Shown one piece after another: positions 35,939 through 45,355 of a stretch of 64,000 nt of DNA. The translations under genes and the position numbers were made by a program. Positions within the stretch are counted from its first letter, which is position 1. Each line of letters begins with the position of its first letter. Source of the DNA: Curtobacterium sp. PhB115 (GTDB taxonomy: Bacteria > Actinomycetota > Actinomycetes > Actinomycetales > Microbacteriaceae). Below the pieces are notes generated by a model. That model was not told the origin of the DNA, made no database searches, and worked only from the letters and a program-made list of their open reading frames with translations. The stretch lies in contig NZ_RJKR01000006.1 of assembly GCF_003752025.1 (NCBI RefSeq), positions 97,466 to 161,465 of the forward strand, written 5' to 3'.

Positions 35939-38900
35939 TCATCCGCGATGCACACCCATCGTGGGACCACCGGCCCCGGAAACTGTACCGTTCACGGCGT
36001 CCTGGAGGATGTCGTCTGGCCGCTTCCCGGTGACGAAGCCGTTCACGACGCTGCTCGCGCCCCCGAAGACGTGGTCGACAGTTCCTTCCACCGCGTTGTT
36101 CCACCGGACCACGTTGGGCGCCATCGCGTGTTCCGGGATACGGACGTGTCTGCCGGTCGGTTCGGGGAAGTGCGGCGTGATGTGCAGACGATCGGTGAAG
36201 TAGGACCCGACCTTGCTCGACCCGAGGCTGGCGACCGTGCCCGTCCCGAATCCGGCGAGTGCCGTCTGCGCGTACCCGCCGACCGTCTGGTTCTTGCCGT
36301 TGAACCCGTAGTCAGCCATGTTGGACGCGGCACCGGAGACACCGGCTGAGATGGACGAACGGCCGGTCGAACTCAGGACAGGTGCGACGACCTGTTGGAC
36401 GATCGGGGTCGATGCTCGCCCGACGATCGGTGCGAGCTTGGAGAGCCCGAGGGCAGCCCCTCCGCCAGCAGCACCTCCGATGGCACCGATCGCCGAGTCG
36501 ATCCCCGCCTTCTGCCAGTCGACCGATCCGGTGGTCGCCTTCTGGGTGGCGACGGAGATCCCACCGCTGAGCAGCGCACCCGATCCCGCCAACAGTGCGA
36601 TGCCCGCCGGCCCGCCGACTCCCGTGCACATGAGCGCGATGCCGCCGGCGATCGCGACCCCTGCGACGACGTACTCCCAATTGTCGTCCCACCAGTTCCC
36701 GACGGCGGCGATCGCCCCCTGGTGCGCATCCCGGTACGCCTGCAGGTCCTTGTCCGTCGCCGGTCGCAGCCCGAGCGGGTCGACGGCCTGCAACGGGTCG
36801 TTGCCGGCGTAGGAGTACGGGTTCCCCGCCCACGCCGCGCCCAGGACCGGCGCAAGGGGGTCGACGGACAGGAAGCCCCGCGCGGCGGGGTCGTAGACAC
36901 GCGCTCCGAGCCACTCCAGGCCGGCGACGGACACCCCGCCAGAGCCGGTGAGGGCAACCCCGGAGGGCAGTGCGAGGTCCGTGACGGCAGCGAGCGCAGC
37001 CCACGGGTCCGCAGCATCGGTCGCGCGAGCGGTCCGCCACCCCGGCTGCGTGACGGCGTCGCCGATCGCGGTGACACCGCCGGGCAGCTCGAGCAGTGCG
37101 GTGTCCGCGATGCTGATGAGGGACGGCACGACCGCGGCGGAGTCCCACCACGCGGCGGCCCCACCCGCCTCGGCGAGCTCACCGAGGGCGTCGACCCAGA
37201 CGTCGAGTCGGCCGGTCACGGCGTACGCTGCGTCGCGGTCGACGACGGCGGCGAGGAAGCCGAGGTCCGACCAGGCGTACTCGGTGGTCGACCCGTCCGC
37301 CACGGTCCGGCGGATCCGTCGGCCGAGACCGTCGTGGACGTACTCGATCCGGTCGTCATCGGTGATCGTCGCGACCAGCTGTCCGGCAGCGTCGTACTCG
37401 TGGCGCGTCTCGACACCGCCGACGGTCTCGGCCACGAGTCGCCCACCGTCGTCGTAGGTCCACGTCGACTCCCCCGCACGGACGAGCTGCCCGGCAGCGT
37501 CGTACTCGTACGACACCGCTCCGGACGGTCCGTCGACCGCGGTGATCCGCGCGTCAGCATCGCGCTCGATCCGCGTGCTGGAGGCGCCGTCGAGCGTCGT
37601 CGAGGTGTGCGCGACCAGGGCGCCACCCTCGTACGACCACGACTGCACCAGGTCGCCCGTGGCCGCCTGGACGACACGACCCGAGGCGTCGTAGGAGAAC
37701 GTCCCGGCAGCGGTGCCGTCACGGTCCACCCCGACGACCCGGCCGACGACGTCGCGACGGTAGGTGGTGCGGGTGCCGGTCGGGTCGACCCGGGCAGTGC
37801 GGTTGCCGTCGGCGTCGTACTCCCACGCGACGGACTGGTCGCCCCGGGCACGGCGGACGAGCAGGCCACGTCGGTCGTGCTGGAGCTCGTGCTCGATCGT
37901 GCGGCCGGCCCCACGGGTGTGGTCCGTGACGACGACCGTGCGGTGGACGGCGTCGCGGGCGATCTCCGACTGCACTGCGTCGTCGACGAGCACGGCCCGC
38001 TGCCGGCCGGCAGCGTCGTACGTCCACTCGGTCGTCCGCCCCTCGGCGTCCGTCTGACGGATCTGACGACCAGCAGCGTCGTAGGCGGCCGTCGTGGTGC
38101 GGCCGAGCGGGTCCGTGACGGCGACCAGTCGATCCGCGTCGTCGTACTCGCGTCGCGTGACACCGCCGGTGGGGTCCGTGATCGTCACGAGGCGTCCGCG
38201 GTCGTCGTACGCGAACGCGGTGCCCCCGTCGAGACCGTTGACGACCTGGATGAGCTGCCCCGCGGGGTCGTAGCGGAACCGACGGCGGCCGAAGCGTGCG
38301 TCGTGACTGGAGACGAGCCTCCCGGCCTGGTCGTAGCGGAACCGCGCGGTGCCGGAACCCGGAGTCGTCTGCGTGACCACGCGTCCGACGGCGTCGTACG
38401 TGACCGCCTCGACCTCGCCGGTGGGCAGGGTCCGGGCGACCACGCGGGAGTCCGCGTCGTAGGAGAGGGTCGTCCGCGCACCGGAGGCGTCGATCGCAGC
38501 GGCGGGACGCCCGCAGGCGTCGTACTCGTAGGTCGACCGCGCACCGGAGGGTGCGACGAGCGCGACGACGCGGCCTGCGAGGTCACGTTCGAGGCGGGTC
38601 AGCCCGCCCTCGCCGTCGACGAGCTCGACGGGCCGGCCGGCGGCGTCGTAGGTGATGAGTTCGGAGCCCGTCTCGTCGGATGTCGACTCGATGGGTCGGC
38701 CGTACTCGTCGAAACGGATGGTCGCGGCGTCGAAGGCGTCGCGCAGCGTCGCGACGCCGGTCGCGACGTCGGCGGCGAACTCTCGGCGGACGCCCGTCGG
38801 GTCGACGGTCGCCACCAGCTCGCCGACGACGTCGTACTCGTGACGCCACGTCGCGCCCGCGGGGTCGGTGACGGCCTGGAGGCGCGACAAGGCGTCGTGC

Positions 38901-41275
38901 GCGAACGTCCAGACCGCGCCGCCCGGCAATGCGAGCTCCGCCAGGTTCCCCTGGTCGTCGAACGTCCGCGAGACGCGGCGACCCAGTGGATCGATCGTGG
39001 TCGCGAGCTCGCCGTTCGGGGCGTACTCGAGCGTCGTCCGTGCTCCGAGCGGGTCCGTGATCGCAGCGATCCGCGCTCCGGCGGCGTACTCGAACCGCCA
39101 GGTGGCACCGTCGGCGTCACGTCGCTCGACCAGGAGCCCGGCGGCGTCGTAGCCGTACTCGCTCCGTGCGCCGGAGGGGCTGATCGCGGCGACCGGGTGA
39201 CCGGCGGCGTCGCGCTCGATCCGCGCGGTGTCACCCACGGCGTTCGTCGTCGCGACGAGCTCACCGAACGCGTCGTGCTCGAGGGTCAGGACCACGCCGG
39301 TCGGATCGACGACGTGGGTCAGGGTGCCGTCCTGCCAGGTCAGCTCAGTGCGGCCGCCGACGGGGTCGATGATCACTGACGGGTCGCGGTCGTCGCCGAC
39401 GTACTCGTACGTGACCACGGCGCCTGCCTCGGTGACGACCGTCGTCACGCGGTCCTGCTCGTCGTACCCGTAGGTCAGGTCGCCGCCGGACGGCGTGACG
39501 GTCCGGGTCTTCCGGCCGCGGTCGTCGTACGCGTGGACGGTCACCGACCCGTCGCGCTCGGTCGCCGACACGAGGTTGCCGTACCGGTCGTAGCTCATCG
39601 ACTGGCGCCGGTCGTCGGAGTCGATGACCCCGACCAGGCGCCCCTTGGCATCGGCGATGTAGGAGTTCGACCGGGAGCCGTCGTGGTCGGACACCACCGT
39701 GACACGGCCGGGCAGGTACGCGAAGCGCACGGTGCGGCCGTGCGGGCTGACCTGCTCGACCACGCGGCGCTGGTCGTCGTAGGTGTTGTCGACCTCGACG
39801 ACACCGGCCGCGCTCGTGACCGTGGTGATCAGGTCGTCGTCCCAGCCGTAGGTCCGGGTGCCGACGGCGTCCGTCACCGAGACGAGTCGGCCGCGATCGT
39901 CGTAGCCGTACTCGACCCGGCGGCCGTCGGAGGCGCGGAGCACCGCCACCCGGCCGTCGACGTGGTCGATGTCGATCTCGCGCCCACGCTCGTGCACCAA
40001 CCGGACGACGACGTCGTCGGCGTCCCGTTCGACGCGGACCGCGGTGCCGGGACCGCCGCGCTGCCCGAGCCACTGCCCGGAGGGCGAGAAGTCGATGCGC
40101 TCGCCCTGGTTGTCGCGGACGACGAGCAGGTCGCCCTCGGCCGCGAGCCAGCGGTTCTCGCCGACACCACGGGCCCAGCCCTCGCCGTCGCGGGGGAAGC
40201 GGACCTGGCGCCCGTCGGCCCCGACGAAGGATGCGCCCTCGTCGTCGAGGAGCAACCGGGTCTCGAGGATCGACGCCCACCCCGGACCGAAGAGTCCGAC
40301 GTGCTGGTCGAGGGAGTTGTACATGCGGGTGACCTGCAGCGCCGCAGATGCACCGGTGAACGCCAGGTCGAGCTCCGGCTCGAGGAAGTTGCCCGTCGTG
40401 GTGTTCACCGGGTCCATCGAGTAGCCGGTCGTCGGCTGGGCCCCGTAGGCCGATGGTGGGTCGAACTGCAGGTCGGTACGGGTCTGCGAGACCCCGGCGG
40501 CGGCCAGGGCCGCGGCGAGCGCGGCGTCCGAGACGGTGGAGACGGCGCCTTCACCGCCGGCAGCCGCGAAGGCGTCGGCGACGGTGTTCGCCCAGGTGAC
40601 GTCCTGGTCGTTCGCGTCGAGCCACTTCTCGAAGGCGCTCACCAGGCTCGTCGCGTCGATGTGCCCCCAGGAGCACTTGCTCGCGAAGTCGGCGAGCTTG
40701 CCGCGCAGACCGCCGGGCTTGCCGTCGAGCGCTCGGTTCAGCGACGACGACCCGGTCGCGAACGAGCGGAGGTCGGCAGGCTTCGCGGACGACGTCCCGC
40801 CGCCACCGCCGCCACCCGAACCGGGATTCGGCGTCTGACGCGGGGTGCTCGGTCCGGTCGCCTGGTCGAACGTCGGCGGGTCCTCGTGGTGGACCGTGGG
40901 CGGCACGGGTGCTCCGGCGACCTTGTCGTGCACCCACTCGAAGAAGTTCCGGTCGCCGTACTCGGCTTCCCAGTCACGGGCTTCCTTCCGGCGCGCGTTC
41001 TCACGCTCGGCGGCGGCCTGCATCTTGCCCACCCACCCCGCCACGGTGCGGAGGTTGGTGGCGATCGTCGAACCGTCGGACGCAGCCGTCGACGCGTTCT
41101 GCGTGAAGAGTTCGGAGAAGTGCCCGCGGAACTCCGTCGACGCGGTGTTCACGTACGACTGCCGTGATCCGGCCTGTCCATCGATCGACTCGGCCGCACC
41201 GTTCAGCGCGGTCTCGAGTGCGTCGGCCGTGCCGTTGTCGAACTCGACCGGCTCATTGCCGTGCAGATCACCCAT
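35939..41275 (-). CDS. YD-repeat (RHS) polymorphic-toxin-like protein with WXG100-like N-terminus
   Basis: A 1778-residue protein. Residues 1-110 are helical and resemble WXG100-superfamily targeting domains (TEFRGHFSELF at the turn). A poly-Gly linker follows near residue 155. From about 285 it has the DUF6531-like entry (YSMDPVNTTTGNFLEPELDL), then about 30 YD repeats (YDAAGR-type), ending in the RHS core (EWLGARVYDPAARGFLSVDP ... DPLGL, ending at 1503). The last 275 residues are the variable tip: two or three Gly/Ala-rich hydrophobic segments, then a soluble end. No known nuclease or deaminase motif was seen, so a membrane-active tip is possible. Good start: GGGGGATGAACC before ATG 41275. 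It lies 106 bp behind the WXG100 gene. Confidence 0.85.
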   Translation of the reverse strand: MGDLHGNEPVEFDNGTADALETALNGAAESIDGQAGSRQSYVNTASTEFRGHFSELFTQNASTAASDGSTIATNLRTVAGWVGKMQAAAERENARRKEARDWEAEYGDRNFFEWVHDKVAGAPVPPTVHHEDPPTFDQATGPSTPRQTPNPGSGGGGGGGTSSAKPADLRSFATGSSSLNRALDGKPGGLRGKLADFASKCSWGHIDATSLVSAFEKWLDANDQDVTWANTVADAFAAAGGEGAVSTVSDAALAAALAAAGVSQTRTDLQFDPPSAYGAQPTTGYSMDPVNTTTGNFLEPELDLAFTGASAALQVTRMYNSLDQHVGLFGPGWASILETRLLLDDEGASFVGADGRQVRFPRDGEGWARGVGENRWLAAEGDLLVVRDNQGERIDFSPSGQWLGQRGGPGTAVRVERDADDVVVRLVHERGREIDIDHVDGRVAVLRASDGRRVEYGYDDRGRLVSVTDAVGTRTYGWDDDLITTVTSAAGVVEVDNTYDDQRRVVEQVSPHGRTVRFAYLPGRVTVVSDHDGSRSNSYIADAKGRLVGVIDSDDRRQSMSYDRYGNLVSATERDGSVTVHAYDDRGRKTRTVTPSGGDLTYGYDEQDRVTTVVTEAGAVVTYEYVGDDRDPSVIIDPVGGRTELTWQDGTLTHVVDPTGVVLTLEHDAFGELVATTNAVGDTARIERDAAGHPVAAISPSGARSEYGYDAAGLLVERRDADGATWRFEYAAGARIAAITDPLGARTTLEYAPNGELATTIDPLGRRVSRTFDDQGNLAELALPGGAVWTFAHDALSRLQAVTDPAGATWRHEYDVVGELVATVDPTGVRREFAADVATGVATLRDAFDAATIRFDEYGRPIESTSDETGSELITYDAAGRPVELVDGEGGLTRLERDLAGRVVALVAPSGARSTYEYDACGRPAAAIDASGARTTLSYDADSRVVARTLPTGEVEAVTYDAVGRVVTQTTPGSGTARFRYDQAGRLVSSHDARFGRRRFRYDPAGQLIQVVNGLDGGTAFAYDDRGRLVTITDPTGGVTRREYDDADRLVAVTDPLGRTTTAAYDAAGRQIRQTDAEGRTTEWTYDAAGRQRAVLVDDAVQSEIARDAVHRTVVVTDHTRGAGRTIEHELQHDRRGLLVRRARGDQSVAWEYDADGNRTARVDPTGTRTTYRRDVVGRVVGVDRDGTAAGTFSYDASGRVVQAATGDLVQSWSYEGGALVAHTSTTLDGASSTRIERDADARITAVDGPSGAVSYEYDAAGQLVRAGESTWTYDDGGRLVAETVGGVETRHEYDAAGQLVATITDDDRIEYVHDGLGRRIRRTVADGSTTEYAWSDLGFLAAVVDRDAAYAVTGRLDVWVDALGELAEAGGAAAWWDSAAVVPSLISIADTALLELPGGVTAIGDAVTQPGWRTARATDAADPWAALAAVTDLALPSGVALTGSGGVSVAGLEWLGARVYDPAARGFLSVDPLAPVLGAAWAGNPYSYAGNDPLQAVDPLGLRPATDKDLQAYRDAHQGAIAAVGNWWDDNWEYVVAGVAIAGGIALMCTGVGGPAGIALLAGSGALLSGGISVATQKATTGSVDWQKAGIDSAIGAIGGAAGGGAALGLSKLAPIVGRASTPIVQQVVAPVLSSTGRSSISAGVSGAASNMADYGFNGKNQTVGGYAQTALAGFGTGTVASLGSSKVGSYFTDRLHITPHFPEPTGRHVRIPEHAMAPNVVRWNNAVEGTVDHVFGGASSVVNGFVTGKRPDDILQDAVNGTVSGAGGPTMGVHRG

Positions 41276-41335
41276 GGTTCATCCCCCGAAGTCGTACTGG
41301 TCGTGCTGGTGACGCGGCCCCACCGACCGCGAACG

Positions 41336-41365
41336 CCCGGACCGCCACGAGTGCGACGGTCCGGG
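41336..41365 (-). terminator. intercistronic hairpin between the WXG100 and YD-repeat genes
   Basis: A perfect 9-bp stem, CCCGGACCG (41336-41344) and CGGTCCGGG (41357-41365), 12-nt loop. It sits 16 bp after the WXG100 stop. It could partially terminate transcription so that the WXG100 protein is made in excess over the giant protein. Confidence 0.55.
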
Positions 41366-41381
41366 CCGGACGGGCTGGTGC

Positions 41382-41663
41382 TTACGCGCCGCCACCCGCG
41401 GTGAAGATGTCCTGCGAGATCTTGTCGAGCTGGGTGCGGAGCTGCTCGAGCTCGGTCTTCGCCTTGTCCAGCGCAGCCTTGGTCTCCGGCCAGGTGGACC
41501 CACGGAACGTCGCCGCGAGCGGGCCGTCCCAGACGTTGGAGTCGGACAGGATCCGGCCTTGGGCGTCGAGCTGCGAGATCTGGTCGGTGAAGCCACCGTT
41601 GATGATCGACTGGACCTGACGGATGGCGGTCTTGGCCTGCTCGGTCGAAAGGACACGCGACAT
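41382..41663 (-). CDS. WXG100-family protein (ESAT-6-like)
   Basis: A 93-residue helix-turn-helix protein. W-D-G at the turn (SNVWDGPLAATF, about residues 45-47) and two helices with coiled-coil character (AKTAIRQVQSIINGG; TKAALDKAKTELEQLRTQLD) fit the WXG100 superfamily, secreted by EccC/EssC ATPases as dimers. It ends with a flexible TAGGGA. GAAAGAGG precedes the ATG at 41663. It is the first gene of an operon with the YD-repeat gene and could act as its chaperone or co-substrate. Confidence 0.88.
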   Translation of the reverse strand: MSRVLSTEQAKTAIRQVQSIINGGFTDQISQLDAQGRILSDSNVWDGPLAATFRGSTWPETKAALDKAKTELEQLRTQLDKISQDIFTAGGGA

Positions 41664-41732
41664 GATGAACCTCTTTCATTCGTAGCTGCACCCCCGCGCA
41701 GTGGAATCCCCCCGGAGGCTCTGACCCGCCCC

Positions 41733-41761
41733 ACCATACCCACATCGGGCGCAGATGTCAC
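41733..41761 (-). promoter_or_regulatory. promoter of the WXG100-YD-repeat operon
   Basis: On the minus strand GTGACA (rc of 41756-41761) and TATGGT (rc of 41733-41738) are separated by exactly 17 bp, a good housekeeping-sigma promoter. The leader would be about 60 nt. Confidence 0.65.
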
Positions 41762-41798
41762 CGTTCGTATATCGTGACGGTTCCTCCACACGTCGTCC

Positions 41799-41820
41799 GT
41801 TCACCCGCGGTTTCCACAGG
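41799..41820 (+). promoter_or_regulatory. possible PHO box upstream of ppk1
   Basis: GTTCACCCGCG (41799-41809) and GTTTCCACAGG (41810-41820) are two adjacent 11-nt units resembling those before phoU and pstS. A leaderless-type CAGGAT lies 6 nt before the ppk1 ATG. Only two units are seen, so this is weaker than the other two sites. Confidence 0.45.
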
Positions 41821-41869
41821 GGCCACCGGGGCCGTTCCGACGCCGGGAGACGGGTGGCAGGATGTGCGC

Positions 41870-44035
41870 ATGGACACCGAACCGCAGCTCGACGGCGAAT
41901 CCGTCGCACCCGACCTCGACGACTTCGACGAGGTCGTGGAGATCGAGCACGAGTCGTTGCCCACCGACCGTTACTTCGACCGCGAGCTGAGCTGGCTCCG
42001 CTTCAACCAGCGCGTGCTGGAGCTGGGCGAGGACCGGACGCAGCCCCTGCTCGAGCGGGCGAACTTCCTGGCCATCTTCGCGTCCAACCTCGACGAGTTC
42101 TTCATGGTCCGGGTCGCCGGCCTGAAGCGCCGCATCGACACCGGGATCGCCGTGCCGACCAACGTCGGCCGTGCACCGAGCGACGTCCTCCGGGACATCG
42201 CGAAGAAGGCGCACGAGCTGCAGGACCGGCACGCGCAGGCGTTCATCGGCTCGCTCAAGCCGGACCTCGACGCCGCCGGCATCCACATCGAGCACTGGTC
42301 CGACCTGGACGAGGCCGACCGACTGCGGATGCGCGAGTACTTCAACGAGCAGATCTTCCCGGTGCTGATGCCCCTGGCGGTGGATCCGGCGCACCCGTTC
42401 CCCTACATCTCCGGCCTGTCGCTCAACCTGGCGGTCCGGGTCCGCAACCCCAAGTCGCAGCGGCAGGAGTTCGCGCGCCTCAAGGTGCCGCAGAACTTCT
42501 CCCGCTTCATCAAGCTGCCGGACGACAACTCGGGGCGGATGCGCTTCATCCCGCTCGAGGACCTCATCGCGAACCACCTGGACGACCTCTTCCCGGGCAT
42601 GCAGGTGCTCGAGCACCACGTGTTCCGCGTGACCAGGAACGAGGACGTCGAGATCGAGGAGGACGAGGCCGAGAACCTCATCCAGGCCCTCGAGCGGGAG
42701 CTCCTCCGTCGGCGCTTCGGTCCGCCGATCCGGCTCGAGATCACCGAGGACATGGACCCGGTGACCCTCGACCTGCTGGTGCGCGAGCTCGACATCACGG
42801 AGCAAGAGGTCTTCCGGCTGCCGTCGCCGCTCGACCTCGGTGGGCTGTTCGAGATCTCCAAGATCAACCGCCCCGACCTGCACTACCCGAAGCACGTGCC
42901 GACGACCCCGGTGCAGTTCCAGCCGGGCGAGCCGAACACGAAGCCCGACCTGTTCCGCGCGATCGCGTCGAACGACGTCCTCGTGCACCACCCGTACGAG
43001 TCCTTCGCGACGAGCGTGCAGGCGTTCCTCGAGCAGGCCGCCGCCGACCCGCACGTACTCGCGATCAAGCAGACGCTGTACCGCACCTCGGGTGACAGCC
43101 CCATCGTCGAGGCCCTCATCGACGCCGCCGCCGCCGGCAAGCAGGTCCTGGCGCTGGTCGAGATCAAGGCGCGCTTCGACGAGCAGAACAACATCACGTG
43201 GGCGCGCAAGCTCGAGAAGGCGGGCGTGCACGTCGTCTACGGCCTGGTCGGGCTGAAGACGCACTCGAAGCTCGTGCTCGTCATCCGGCAAGAGGGCGGC
43301 ACGCTCAAGCACTACAGCCACATCGGTACCGGCAACTACAACCCGAAGACCTCGCGCATCTACGAGGACATGGGGCTGTTCACGTCGGACGACGTCGTGG
43401 GCAAGGACCTGACGCGCCTGTTCAACGAGCTCTCCGGCTACGCGATCGAGAAGAAGTTCAAGCGACTCCTCGTGGCCCCGCTGCACCTGCGGAAGGGGCT
43501 GCTCAAGCGGATCCAGACCGAGGCGGAGAACGCTCGCGCCGGCAAGCCCTCCGGCATCCGGATCAAGGTCAACTCGATGGTCGACGAGCAGATCATCGAC
43601 GCGCTCTACCTGGCGAGCCAGGCCGGGGTGCCGGTCGACATCTGGGTGCGCGGCATCTGCTCGCTGAAGCCGGGCATGGAGGGCGTCAGCGACACCATCC
43701 GGGTGCGGAGCATCGTGGGCCGCTACCTCGAGCACTCCCGGGCGTTCGCGTTCCACAACGACGGCGACCCGGCGGTGTTCATCGGCAGCGCCGACATGAT
43801 GCACCGCAACCTCGACCGTCGTGTCGAGGCCCTGGTGCGACTGAGCGCTCCGGACCACGTGAACGAGGTCCTCGAGATGTTCGACCTGGCGATGGCGGAC
43901 ACGGCGAGCTCGTGGCACCTGGAGTCCGACGGCGAGTGGACGCGTCATTCGACCGACGATGACGGCCGTCCGCTCGAAGACGTGCAGAATGTGACGATGC
44001 GGAAGATCTCGGCTCGGAAGCGCTCGACTCGGTGA
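41870..44035 (+). CDS. ppk1: polyphosphate kinase 1
   Basis: A 721-residue PPK1 that reversibly polymerises ATP gamma-phosphate into polyphosphate. The four domains are present: an N-terminal helical domain ([20 protein letters not shown]), a head domain, and two PLD-like catalytic domains. The first catalytic His is in [13 protein letters not shown] with [11 protein letters not shown]; the second is in [20 protein letters not shown]. The length is normal. Start at ATG 41870 with GGCAGGA upstream. The NUDIX gene start overlaps its stop, so they form an operon. Confidence 0.96.
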   Translation: MDTEPQLDGESVAPDLDDFDEVVEIEHESLPTDRYFDRELSWLRFNQRVLELGEDRTQPLLERANFLAIFASNLDEFFMVRVAGLKRRIDTGIAVPTNVGRAPSDVLRDIAKKAHELQDRHAQAFIGSLKPDLDAAGIHIEHWSDLDEADRLRMREYFNEQIFPVLMPLAVDPAHPFPYISGLSLNLAVRVRNPKSQRQEFARLKVPQNFSRFIKLPDDNSGRMRFIPLEDLIANHLDDLFPGMQVLEHHVFRVTRNEDVEIEEDEAENLIQALERELLRRRFGPPIRLEITEDMDPVTLDLLVRELDITEQEVFRLPSPLDLGGLFEISKINRPDLHYPKHVPTTPVQFQPGEPNTKPDLFRAIASNDVLVHHPYESFATSVQAFLEQAAADPHVLAIKQTLYRTSGDSPIVEALIDAAAAGKQVLALVEIKARFDEQNNITWARKLEKAGVHVVYGLVGLKTHSKLVLVIRQEGGTLKHYSHIGTGNYNPKTSRIYEDMGLFTSDDVVGKDLTRLFNELSGYAIEKKFKRLLVAPLHLRKGLLKRIQTEAENARAGKPSGIRIKVNSMVDEQIIDALYLASQAGVPVDIWVRGICSLKPGMEGVSDTIRVRSIVGRYLEHSRAFAFHNDGDPAVFIGSADMMHRNLDRRVEALVRLSAPDHVNEVLEMFDLAMADTASSWHLESDGEWTRHSTDDDGRPLEDVQNVTMRKISARKRSTR

Positions 44036-44979
44036 GCGGCGGCTCCTCGGGCCCCGTCCTCGCTGCGGGCGCCGTCGTCTGGCGTGAGCAGGACGGCACG
44101 CCCCTCGTGCTGCTCATCCACCGCGACCACCACAAGGACGTCTCCCTGCCCAAGGGCAAGGTCGACCCGGGCGAGGCGATCCCGACCACCGCGGTCCGCG
44201 AGATCGACGAGGAGACGGGCTACCGGGTGCACCTCGGGGCACCGCTCGGCACCGCCGAGTACGTCCTGCCGAACGGCCGCGACAAGGTCGTGCACTACTG
44301 GACCGCACGGGTCTCCGCGAAGGAGTACGCACGCGCCGGCGAGTTCACGCCCAACCACGAGGTCGCCGCGCTCGAGTGGGTCACCATCGACGACGCCCGG
44401 AACCGCCTGACGTACGAGCGTGACGTGGCGATCCTCGACCGGTTCGCCGAGCGCGCGGCCGCTGGGCACCACCGCACCTTCGCCCTGATCGCACTCCGGC
44501 ACGCGAAGACCGTCCCGGGTTCCGACTGGAACGGCCCCGACGCCACGCGTCCGCTCCTGCCGGTCGGCCGCTCGCAGGCCAAGGCAGCGGCGTCGCCCGT
44601 CGCGGCCTTCGGCCCGAAGAAGATCGTCAGCAGCACGGCGGCACGGTGCCTCGCGACGGTCGAGCCGCTGTCCGCCACCACGAAGCTCGGCGTCTCGAGC
44701 ACCCCGGACATCAGCCAGGACGCCCACGACCGAGGCGCCGCCGACGTCAAGGGTGTGGTCCGCCGTCGTCTCGACAAGGGCAAGACCGCCGTCCTCTGCT
44801 CGCACGGCCCGGTGCTGCCGGACATCATCGCCCGGATCGCCACCGCGACGGCCGACGACTCCGGCCGGTTCGACCTGCGCCGCGCCGCGATGCTCTCAGT
44901 CGGCGACTTCGCCGTGATGCACATCGCCGGCGAGACCCTGGTCGCCGTGGAGACGCACCGCAACACGATCTCGGCGTAG
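44032..44979 (+). CDS. NUDIX hydrolase fused to a histidine phosphatase (MutT1-like)
   Basis: A 315-residue two-domain protein. The N-terminal NUDIX domain has the complete box G-x5-E-x7-R-E-x2-E-E-x-G ([20 protein letters not shown]). The C-terminal domain begins with [16 protein letters not shown], the RHG/RHA phospho-His motif of the histidine phosphatases, and ends with [12 protein letters not shown]. Mycobacterial MutT1 has the same architecture and cleans 8-oxo-dGTP and diadenosine polyphosphates. The GTG overlaps the ppk1 stop (GTGA), a conserved pairing that suggests nucleotide/polyphosphate housekeeping. Confidence 0.88.
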   Translation: MSGGSSGPVLAAGAVVWREQDGTPLVLLIHRDHHKDVSLPKGKVDPGEAIPTTAVREIDEETGYRVHLGAPLGTAEYVLPNGRDKVVHYWTARVSAKEYARAGEFTPNHEVAALEWVTIDDARNRLTYERDVAILDRFAERAAAGHHRTFALIALRHAKTVPGSDWNGPDATRPLLPVGRSQAKAAASPVAAFGPKKIVSSTAARCLATVEPLSATTKLGVSSTPDISQDAHDRGAADVKGVVRRRLDKGKTAVLCSHGPVLPDIIARIATATADDSGRFDLRRAAMLSVGDFAVMHIAGETLVAVETHRNTISA

Positions 44980-45049
44980 TCCGAGGGGGCTCGACGACCC
45001 GGCCACGTGCCGGGCGTCGGTCGCGCGCGGAGGGCGATCCGCGCCTCCA

Positions 45050-45180
45050 GGCCGATCGAACGCACGAACGCACGCAGCCACGAACGCGCGCAGCTGCCCA
45101 CGCGCCCACGCACCCAAGCACCCGCGCAGCCGTGCACCCACGCACGAACGCGCGCACGCGCCCACGCACGGAGCCCCGAT
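45050..45180. repeat. CGCACG-type low-complexity tract upstream of pstS
   Basis: The 376-bp gap 44980-45355 contains about 130 bp of degenerate alternating purine-pyrimidine repeats (CGCACGAACG, CCCACGCACC, GCGCGCACGCG). No gene is visible. The PHO box and promoter of pstS occupy the last 120 bp of the gap. Confidence 0.8.
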
Positions 45181-45232
45181 CCTGCTCCGCGGACGCACGC
45201 CGCGCACGCCTCCCCGGCCGGGACAACCCCTC

Positions 45233-45287
45233 GTTCACCTTCCGTTCACCGGGGCGGGTGATCCCCGTCACCTCGCGTCCCTACAGT
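45233..45287 (+). promoter_or_regulatory. PHO box and promoter of pstS
   Basis: Four consecutive 11-nt units: GTTCACCTTCC (45233), GTTCACCGGGG (45244), CGGGTGATCCC (45255, degenerate) and CGTCACCTCGC (45266). A -10 TACAGT is at 45282-45287, 5 nt after the array, so the repeats replace the -35 as expected for an activator-dependent RegX3/PhoP promoter. Confidence 0.8.
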
Positions 45288-45355
45288 CGCTCCCGGGTCG
45301 GCACCGGCCCAGGGACCGCAGTGGTCCCACTGCACCCCATCCCGAAGGGACCCCT

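Noticed and set aside
36395..39379. A 994-codon plus-strand frame opposite the YD-repeat gene
   Set aside because: It mirrors the YD repeats in the complementary frame; there is no start signal and no recognisable protein.
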